DNA of 64,000 bases from Dichetophora obliterata. Its lineage: Eukaryota; Arthropoda; Insecta; Diptera; Sciomyzidae. Position numbers and translations under genes: made by a program. Shown piece after piece: positions 55,630 to 64,000 of the stretch. Each line of letters opens with the position of its first letter. Position 1 is the stretch's first letter. Location of the stretch: positions 181,376,361-181,440,360 of the forward strand of contig OY986436.1 in the NCBI GenBank assembly GCA_963920525.1, in the 5' to 3' direction. The notes under the pieces were generated by a model. That model saw nothing but the letters and a program-made list of their open reading frames with translations, was not told the DNA's origin and did no database searches.

Positions 55630-58380
55630 CCAGGGGCGCCCTCAAGTCCCTTGATAAAAATTATAAATGAAGTGGAGAACGACGCACAGTGTGAAATAAG
55701 AGGCGAAAAATCTAATATATCGATGTTTGAATTTTTCCAAATTTTTATGGCTTTCAATAGACAATATCTTGGGTGAAAAACTCAAAATGAATTTTTTAAA
55801 TAGTAACAACTGTTTCGTTAGGACAAGCCTTCAAAGTTGCCTTTTTTAAAAATACAATTTTTCTTGTTATTCACATTGTTTTTTTTTTATATTTAAAAAT
55901 AAAGTTTACAATTTTTTTTGCCTGACAACATTATTGTTTTTGTTTACATTTTAAACATATGGCTTTAAGCTTATCATTAAAGAAAACACTAAAGGAGGGA
56001 CATAAATTTTTAAATATTCATTTTATAAAAGTGTTTTAGAAATAATTTTGAAATAGATTGACTAAGTTTATCACGAAAACATCATTAGAACTTTATTCCA
56101 CCAAATCCAAAAAAAATTCTTACTAATACGAAAGATATAAATTTTTTATGGTGACCTGTTTAGTTAAAATGTGATATATATTTGATGTATGGCAGCTGAT
56201 TATTTTTCAAAATTTCGACTTATCTACAAACACAAAATCACTTAATTTTTAAAATTTTCTTGCTGTAATAAAAAAAGCTTATAAATACAAATAAAAACGT
56301 AGTTAACCTGTGTTGGTGGTATTTTCCAAGGCTGAGTTACAAAAATATAATTAATGGCCATGACATTCGTCTATGAAATTTTCCATTTATTTATAATCAC
56401 AAAAGAAATTGATGTAGCAAATTTCGTTGTTTTGAGACAAGTCTTAATGAAGTTTCAGGCAAAAATGGTTTTCGTTTATATGGGAGGCGGGTATGGTAAA
56501 GGGCGGATTTCTATAACTTTTCCAACATTTCTTGATATTGTCACGAAAGATATTTGTGCCAATTTTCTTAGCTCTACGATCACTCCTTCTATTGGACAAG
56601 AATTTTAACGTTACACTGTGCGATGTTTGTTTCCAAAAAAAAAAAAAAATCCAGATATCCTAAAATATTTATTTCCATCGAAAAATTTTATTGTTTAAAA
56701 TTAACAACAATAAATGGTAATAATTTATAATATGTGCTGAAATAAAATTTAAGTCCCGTACAGACGATTTTTCAGGGTGCAATAATTGAAGTCAAAAAAG
56801 CCGACTATTTTGAACAAAAGTCGTCTTTGTTTGGCAAAACTCGATTTTGGTCGATTTATTAGTTTGCTTTCGTATTTTCAGCAAGTTAGCTACTGATGTT
56901 ATTTTGAACAATCAGTTAATACTATTTTATGATGTTGGCAAATTCTTTAGTAAACAGGTAACGTCAAATACAAAACATTTAAACTTAAATCTTAAACTTA
57001 TCATTTCACCAATAAGAAAATTATTAATCTCATTTATTGAAACTTTAAGTTCGTTTAACTTCTTTAAATAATTAATATACGTTTTTTACCTACTTTGTGA
57101 TAAAATCTTAACATTTATTATAAATTTTATTATATTTGATATTATATAAAGTATTTTTAACATTATTGCTTGTTTTTAACAAATTCTATTAAAATAATAT
57201 ATAAATTTTTTTAATAAAATAAGATATTTTTAAAATAGAATTGTTGTACTAAATGATGGCTATTGCATTAAAAAAGTCTCTTCTTCTAGTAACATGCTAA
57301 TAACATAGTTTTTCTCTGAAAGTAAATAGCAGGGCGCTTTTAGAAACCTGCTGGCGGGCGCACAAAATATAGTTACGCTACTGCGAATATTTTAACAATA
57401 TCGCAGAAGTTTCCAAAGATTCTTGTGGCAATAATCCTTTTTGAGGTTAAGCCAAATTTTTGCTTCAGTATTTTTTCGTTGCCCTGGTCAAATGCTTAAC
57501 TAGCTTGCAGCCGTTTTAATATAGTTAAGGCCAGCAATACATAAACATTTTTGTGAAAATCGACATTTTAGAACATCGATAAATTACTTCAGAAACATCT
57601 TTAAAACCTGCATTTCTATAAATGGTTTACATCGTAATTCAAACAAATTTCAACCAATCACCTTGAAATTTTGCACACTATTTGCAAAATATGCCAGAGT
57701 GGGTTTTTTGTAAATTTTTTTATTAAAAACACTTTTAGTTGTGTTATAGGAAATTTACGATTTTATTTGTTTTTATCGCCATTTTAAAAAAATATTTTTG
57801 AAATTTAAGCTCTGGCATTTCCAAGAGAATGTAGATATAAAAAACAATATCAAAAATTAGAATCAGATTGTAAGTTTAAACAGTCAATGCCATATTACAC
57901 GTTAAGTAAGTTTCTTAGTATTTCATATTATGTAATACCAAACTAATTAATTGTATTTTTAAGATCGGGTTTACGTCAGCATGGAATGTTGATATGAGTA
58001 TCCAAAAGCTTATCTCCGGCTGATAGGCACAATTTTCATATACAATGAACAAGCAAACGAAGGAGAATGGGTAGATTTTAATTAACAAATTAAAAACTCT
58101 TAAACATTTCTTATGCCTGATCTTCTCGTCTTGTCGTTCAGACATTCAATGAAATTATTTAAATTGCAAAAAAGTCCTCTTCTGTTGCTACACAAGTAGG
58201 TATTAATTTTGACATTAATTTTTTTAGCATTTTTTAAAAACAAATTCAGAAGTTTTTCAAACGGAAGTGCTGGTAACACTGCTTAGAACTCTTTTTACAA
58301 ATGAGATAGACAACATTGAAAAACTAAAACAATACAACGTAGTCTACGAGATGGGATTCCCTGAAAAAGAAGGAGAGCAG
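55630..58380. other. intergenic sequence, no gene called
   Basis: A+T-rich. The stretch 56350-56610, with GGGCGGATTTCTATAAC and GGGAGGCGGGTATGG, resembles in style the dispersed repeat at 1-1490. GCTGGCGGGCGCAC..ATAGTTACGCTACTG near 57350-57385 could be a hAT-like terminus without a visible partner. No protein motif was recognised. Confidence 0.35.
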
Positions 58381-58385
58381 TGTAA

Positions 58386-58725
58386 GTCTGCGGACAGAGT
58401 AAATGTTGAAGCAGGCAGGCAGGTACCTGCTCAGTAAATAAGCAGGTCAGAGTGAATGCGAGCAGATCAGTGCGAGAATAAGTTATTTTTTTTTCATACA
58501 TCTTTTCTATTTTTCATGCTCCGTTTATGGCAAAACAAACACAAATAAACCTGCGCCAGCCTGGTTTTTCGCAACAACCTGATCTGTTCTGTTCTGCCTG
58601 CTGCCACTCTGCACACTTCGAGAAGGTTTATATGAAATTGTATGAAGCTAGTTTTGTCGCACTGGGACAAGTAAGCAAACCTGCCTGCCAGCTTGCCTGC
58701 TTCAGCGTTTACTCTGTCCGCAGAC
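58386..58725. mobile_element. PIF/Harbinger-type MITE, 340 bp
   Basis: Inverted ends GTCTGCGGACAGAGTAAA, continuing over about 50 bp (GTTGAAGCAGGCAGGCAGG against GCTGAAGCAGGCAAGCTGG). TAA flanks at 58383-58385 and 58726-58728. The arms are rich in CCTGCCTGC words. It is non-coding. Confidence 0.8.
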
Positions 58726-58729
58726 TAAT

Positions 58730-59350
58730 CTAGTATGCGTACTCAGTAGTAACTGGACACATGACGTAATCAATTATTTCTTAAATACAATGTAGCTGCG
58801 AGGCCTCCAATACCTGTATACAATTCTGAATTACATTTGTTCAGACATGGCCGCTAAAACACTGATGACATGTACACTAAACAGTAAGGGACGATTGGAG
58901 TAGGTATGCATAAGATAGAAGAGATAAAAAAAATGACACAAAATTTGAGACAACAAAAGACTTTTACGAAAATCCTCTCTACCCTAAAAGCACAACGAAA
59001 ACGAAAGAGAATACATCGAAATAAAACAAACAAAATCAAATGACGCCACAAGTTATTTTAATATAATTTTTGAAATGTAACGAACGAATTTATTAACTTT
59101 TATAAAGCATTTTAGAATTAATGTTTATTAACACGAAATTATTATATACATAAGACTTTGTTCTGGTTTAGCAAACACATTTCACTACAAAACTTACTGT
59201 TAGAAAAAACGATGATGCTAAACAGACGAATAAAGTCAAACTGTTGTTTTAACAATGAAAGGAAAATAATATGAGCACAAACAAGAAGTGGTCATAAACA
59301 AGATATTTGTCCACTTACAGTTCTGTATTACAATGTCATCACCGAAAAAT
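58730..59350. other. no gene seen
   Basis: A+T-rich sequence between a MITE and the Penelope-type scrap. Nothing recognised. Confidence 0.4.
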
Positions 59351-59353
59351 TTT

Positions 59354-59476
59354 TACAAGCGGGTAGGAACAACAAGGAGAACACTTAGCACAAGAATCAA
59401 CGAATCTCAAGCAGACGTGAAGAGAAAAAAGACAACGGCATAGCTACATGAAGCGAGCAAAACGATATTGTTTTAA
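59354..59476 (+). pseudogene. GIY-YIG endonuclease scrap of a Penelope-like element
   Basis: The frame encodes VGTTRRTLSTRINESQADVK followed by RKKTTA, a stop, and LHEASK. YVG.T.R.L.TRI.EH..D...K...T..A.H is the core of the GIY-YIG nuclease domain that ends Penelope-like retroelements, where it nicks target DNA. The Gly-Ile-Tyr part upstream is not preserved, the usual His of the NEH motif reads Ser, and one stop interrupts. It may belong with the reverse transcriptase scrap at 52830-53400 or be a separate insertion. Confidence 0.5.
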
Positions 59477-59564
59477 TGATACTTAAAATTTAATGTTACG
59501 CGATGTTAAAGTATCGTTGAAACGATCTTGTCAAACGATTTTCGTCATACGTGATGAGAGCCTA

Positions 59565-59669
59565 GGGGCCGAATTACAGCATCCGTAGTCGTGTAAATTA
59601 CGAACGACAAGACAAGTGCCGATAAATTTTGACAATTTTACTCGATCACGTATGTTGTAATTCGGCCCC
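59565..59669. mobile_element. 105-bp MITE, near-palindromic
   Basis: Inverted ends GGGGCCGAATTACAGCATCC and, reversed, GGGGCCGAATTACAACATAC with a weaker match inward (GTAGTCGTG against GTGATCGAG). The right part is found again at 15641-15708. The target duplication is unclear (CCTA and AGGT flanks). Confidence 0.65.
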
Positions 59670-60007
59670 AGGTTATCAATCAGTTATTTCGAAACACATG
59701 AGTATATAATTGGCATTATTTTGTAACGCAATTATTTTAGTTGGAGTTTTTTGTCTAAGAAAAAATTTTATGAATACATTTCTGTGAGAGAGAATTTGTT
59801 TCATACTTTATATAAAAATCAAAATTAAATTTCCTTTTTAATCCAAGGAAAAGTTTAAAATTTTATAATCCAATCCCAAAAAAGTTAATGTTTTTTAAAA
59901 TGCAAAAAACCCCATTAGAGATGAAAGTCCTTGTTTAACAAAATAAGACTATGCATTAAGTAATTTTTTTTTCCCAATTCCAACCAAATCCTACCGATTT
60001 CATCTAG
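59670..60007. other. no gene seen
   Basis: A+T-rich sequence between two MITEs. Nothing recognised. Confidence 0.4.
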
Positions 60008-60009
60008 TA

Positions 60010-60638
60010 CACGGTTAAAAATCTTGGATTAAATTTACACTTTTTTGGATTACATATAAGACAACACCAAAAAAAAAATTACTTTTTAATCCACGGAAAA
60101 GTTTCACATTTTCGTATAAAAAAAGGATTAGTTCTTAATCCGTAAAAAGTTAAAGTTTTTTCAGATGCATGTTACCAAAAAAAAAAAAAACAATATAAAT
60201 ACCAACTTAAAATAAAAAAATGACTCTGACCATTTCATGACTTGAACACACGTTCTCAGTGCTCGTCGAACACTTTGTCCAATCGTATAATTCAGTTTTT
60301 AAAAAATTTTGCATATTGTTGCATCATTACGAATACAAGTAAGCTATCTCAGCTCGGACAAAAATTTTACATATATTTTTTTAAATTGAAATTTTTTTTT
60401 ATGAATTTTTCTGTCAATTTTTTATTATTTTAAAAACTTTTTTAACAACTTTTTTTAAAAATTTCTTTACACAAAACCTTAATGTAAACTTGTAGTCCAG
60501 AAATAGACAAAGACTTAAACTTTAATTAGGTTAAAATAAATGAAACTAAGGTCGGGATTAAAAAAAGTACTTTTTAGATTAAAAATTCCCTTACACCAAA
60601 ACTTAGATTAAAAATTAGTCAAAATTTTTTTAACAGTG
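60010..60638. mobile_element. TA-flanked MITE, copy 2 of the 6119-6746 family
   Basis: Ends CACGGTTAAAAATCTTG (left) and, reversed, CACTGTTAAAAAAATTTTG (right), with TA on both sides (60008-60009 and 60639-60640). Length 629 bp against 628 bp for copy 1. The sub-terminal order is the same (ATTAAA, ACTTTT, ATTACATATAAGACAACACC). The middle has a degenerate tRNA-like stretch (GTGTTCAAGTCATG on the minus strand near 60235) and CTCAGCTCGGACAAAAA at about 60347. Confidence 0.65.
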
Positions 60639-60640
60639 TA

Positions 60641-63600
60641 ACTAAAAAGAATTTTTAGTGCTTGTTAAACTGTGTATCTTGTCCAATACCATCATATCTG
60701 AACCAATTTTAATACCAAATAAAAAAAACACTTATCACGTTTCCGCTGTCTGTCTTCTCTGTCTCTCCTCATAGTCAGAAACTTCATATCAAAATCTAAG
60801 TCCCGAAAGTTTGTAACGTTTTATTGCACTCCATTTAGTTTTTAGCTTTTGCCGAGTCAACTAAAGTTGAAACTTGCTTAAGGATATTATTTTTGCGTGT
60901 TAGTGCATTGAATGGAATGGATTGGCATTCCGGTCTGTCTATTTGCAGGTATGTTTGTGTGTGTGTATCTGGCATTGAATACCTGCATTCACGTGGGCAA
61001 AATCAAAAGCAAAATTTTTAGGTCGCACACATACGCGTTTAACAGTTTTGGCTCGAAAATCGCCGTTGGCCAAGCATTCGCTATATTGAATGCTTTGAAT
61101 GCATTTTTTAATGTTATGAATAGACACATTCACAACTGTCACGCCTACAAGGAAAGCAATGGAACGTTAAGTTTCATAGAGTACCTGTGCTTATGTTTTC
61201 TTTTTTTTATCTGTCTGGTATTCTTGGCCATGTTTGGAACTCAGTTTAGTTTTGAATACTGCCAAGTTTAAAATGGGGCATATCGAAAAGTTCCGCATAT
61301 ATTTTATTTAGCTCAAAAAAGTTTTAAATAAAAGTAAAAGGTATGCATATAATAATCATTAAAAAAATAAAAAATTGAAAAATCCATTAAGTTTATTGTA
61401 TTAATATCGAAATAATACTAGCTTTTTTAAGGTTTTTTCTACTATCATAATAAGTACTTAATTGCAAAAATAAAAAAGCAAATTCGTGAATGTTTGCTTC
61501 TCTAACTTATGATTATGTATAATGATTATTGAGCTGTGACCTGTAAAACTTTGAAAAAATGTTAAGTTAATTAAGCTGATGGTGAATTTACTGCTTAATG
61601 CTTATTATTAAATTAATTGCATATATTTAAAAATATATTCCCTTAGTTTTTTGACAAATTTCCAAATGTTTTGCAGGCTTTTATTAAAAAAACTATTGAA
61701 TTGTTAATTTAATTTACGCAAACTCGCACAAATTTTAGTGATTGGGTTAAAAAAAATTATACATAATCAACAAAAAATAAATCAACAGCTTCAGCTAGAC
61801 AAACACCATCAACGTCATCAACAACATAAACATCATTAAAAACATCAACAAAATTTGTCCATGCCTCCAGCCAGAAACAAGCTTTTGCAGGAAGCAGGAT
61901 CACGGGAGCACACATGACTATCAATGACTCTAGCGCAGAGGCACATGCACCAATGAGCTTCACATTTACAAAAATACTTACAAACATAGTATACACACGT
62001 ACATTCATTAAAATATATGTACTGTATTAAGGTTCATTCCATATACATAAATTGAATCTATGCGGAGAGCATAAAATTTGCATGAACCAAGAAACGTATT
62101 CATTGATACACAAAGTTTATACTCTATACAACTTATGGAGATAGAAAGGCAAGCCAGAGTTTACTCTTAAAAAAAGTATGTCGTTTGCATTTATTAAAAC
62201 AACATGTCATATTGTTGTCAGAACAGGATAGATTTGGAAAATAATTTGTCCAATTATACTTAGTAGAGGTCACTAGAGAAATTCAACCTTTTCTCATATA
62301 TTCTTTGTTGATTCGATACAAAATTAATGTAAAAAAATATGAATTTCACAAAAATTTGGCATCACTTTTACTTTCCTAATTAATTAGCCAACAGTTTTCT
62401 CGCTGAGTTCCTTCTACCTACTCTAATTCATTAAAAAGAAAAATTACCAAAATCCGTTGAAAAACACTGGAGAAAATAGTTCTTAACATAACTTTTGATT
62501 GGAAAGAGATATTGGGGTAATTTTTTTTCATCAACTTTATTTGAGACTTAAATTTTATATAGAATACATATAAGCAACATTTTTCAACTGTTTATGGAAT
62601 TATGTGGCAAAATGAAGCAAATTTTGTTAATTTTGAATGTCATAGAAATAGTCTGGAAAACAAAACTTTTCACCAACTTTTTGACCAAAAATGTAATATT
62701 TCAGAGGTTTTTGAACACAATTAAAAACATTTGATTAGTGAGGAAACGGTTAATCTTTTCTTATTTCTCCAAAGTTTTTTAATTGAACTTTCAGACAAAG
62801 AAAACTTTATGAAAATCGATTGAAAAATGGCAGAGAACTTGCAATTTCAATCGTTTTTTTTTCATTTTGAGGCGATGACATGGCAACCAAGCCTCAAGGA
62901 AATGCGTTGTACTGAGAAAATCTACAGTTTTTGAGATATCACAAATATTTTGACGTCATATTGACGGGAGTTTTTAAACATACTTTTTGTGAAAAATATT
63001 ACCAAAATAGCCAATGACAAAAATACGTTGATTAATGTCATAATAAGGGGAATATTTTAAAATTTACTATTTGTAAGAAATTTCACCATCGCAATATATT
63101 TTCACACATGTTACTTAAGAAAGTGCTTATGGTAGGGTGTCCGTAAGAGATAGCGAAAAATGCCTGTTTTGTACGTTATAGCAAAGTCTAAAATTTCCTT
63201 ACACCATGCTCTTCCATCTCTTATAGTTTAGAATTAACTCAGGAAATATTCTATAATGCTCATATTTCAGTTCAAAGGTCACAAGAAATTTGATGCACTC
63301 CTTCTCCTTACTCTAATTCATTAAAAAAAATACCAAATTCGGTTGAGAAACACGAGAGAAAATGGTAATATAGATATTATTTATTTTGAGCTCTTATTTT
63401 GTACCTATAAATTATTTACATTGGTTTTGTCTGAGTGCAGAAGATTGTACTAATCCATCCCACTAGCAAAAGTTCAGTGAAAAGCGAGATTTTTGCAAAC
63501 TTTTCAGATTGATATTGTGTTTTAGTAGAATTTTGTTTTTTAAATTGTGTTGTGCCAAAAATTAGAGATCAAAAGAAAGGAAAAATGTGCCCTCTTTATG

Positions 63601-64000
63601 TAGATACGCAATTTTGGGATTTGTTTATGTAGAAACTACGTCTTTTTTTAAGAAAAGATATCTAAAATTAGTGGAGATACGGTAATTGTAACACGAAATT
63701 ATTTAGACTAAGGCCAAAGTTTTGCGATATTTATTTCGTTATCTTGAAGGAGGTAGTGTAGGTCTAGGGGACTAGGAAAATTCAATAAAATCAGTTTTTA
63801 TTTTAATGCTAGCATGCCGCACTTTTCTTATGACGGTAGTATTCTTGTTAATGATTGCTTAAAATTGTTAAGAGTCAATAAATATTGTTAGACAGGCCGT
63901 CCATTCAATATTGTATTTTGTTGATGAAATAACACTCTTTTCTCAGTGTATCCCATTTAAGTAGCTTTGTAAACTTATTTTCAAACAAACAAAAAAACGC
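60641..64000. other. intergenic sequence with a pair of direct repeats, no gene called
   Basis: Two segments of about 70 bp match in direct orientation at about 62405-62475 and 63298-63365 (CTACTCTAATTCATTAAAAA, then TACCAAA, TTGA.AAACAC, GAGAAAAT). They are about 890 bp apart, so part of this region may be a duplicated non-coding repeat. A 119-codon frame at 60912-61271 is hydrophobic and Cys-rich but has no motif I recognise and looks like chance. CATCAAC-type trinucleotides occur at 61800-61860. Confidence 0.35.

Noticed and set aside
57350..57385. GGCGCAC..GTTACGCTACTG as a hAT right end paired with CAGGGGCGCC at about 55564 or 55632
   Set aside because: The inner sequences do not match as inverted repeats and no 8-bp duplication is visible.
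60912..61271. 119-codon hydrophobic, Cys-rich open frame on the plus strand
   Set aside because: No recognisable domain, A+T-rich dipteran intergenic composition, and runs of Phe/Leu/Cys typical of T-rich DNA. There is no splice or promoter context.

Overview
This is an A+T-rich insect nuclear window, most probably from a higher fly (Diptera, Brachycera). The evidence is the set of transposon families (DD41D 'rosa-like' mariner, jockey/R1/RTE-type non-LTR elements, hAT, PIF/Harbinger-type and foldback elements), the abundant CAA/CAG trinucleotide and CA/GT repeats, and the lack of any operon-like coding density. A tephritid fruit fly would fit the DD41D mariner and the TE load, but the species cannot be fixed from the sequence. 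I find no host protein-coding gene, rRNA or functional tRNA that I can support. The window reads as intergenic or intronic DNA built from layered transposon insertions. The only intact long reading frame is a 361-codon mariner transposase at 53985-55070 (minus).

Layout. 1-1.5 kb: degenerate direct repeats. 1.6-7.5 kb: a dead hAT element with an 8-bp target-site duplication (TSD), hosting a Harbinger-type MITE, an internally deleted mariner, a stack of three smaller MITEs and a TA-flanked MITE with a tRNA-like core. 8.1-10.7 kb: a minus-strand jockey-like retrotransposon 3' end split by an inverted-repeat element that carries a tRNA-like module, plus a 249-bp TA MITE nearby. 13.5-16.9 kb: the 5' end of an R1-like retrotransposon and a decayed RTE-like reverse transcriptase. 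17.5-18.1 kb: tandem duplications. 18.6-24.1 kb: a foldback element whose arms end in tandem arrays, with a jockey fragment in its centre and a hAT in its right array. 24.2-26.2 kb: a Harbinger-type element with internal palindrome and minisatellite, and another inverted-repeat element. 26.7-27.6 kb: a dead DD34D mariner. 31.6-32.3 kb: a second copy of the first Harbinger MITE. 37.0-39.8 kb: a hAT transposase gene cut by a 2-kb foldback element with a perfect TTA TSD. 42.3-43.1 kb: a third foldback. 43.8-46.6 kb: a second copy of the 9.1-10.2 kb element, itself interrupted. 47.2-48.7 kb: a dead Tc1 with two nested MITEs. 52.8-55.6 kb: Penelope-like remnant, Harbinger MITE containing the intact mariner, RTE tail. 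58.4-60.6 kb: three more MITEs and a GIY-YIG fragment.

The main signals are: (i) three foldback-type elements in 64 kb with unrelated arm repeats, one of which has a Harbinger-style TTA TSD proved by the interrupted hAT frame; (ii) six inverted-repeat elements with TTA/TAA duplications; (iii) RNA polymerase III-like A-box/B-box (tRNA-like) modules recurring inside several otherwise unrelated inverted-repeat elements; and (iv) deep nesting that allows relative dating. All family assignments are by eye from translated motifs and terminal repeats; no database search was possible.
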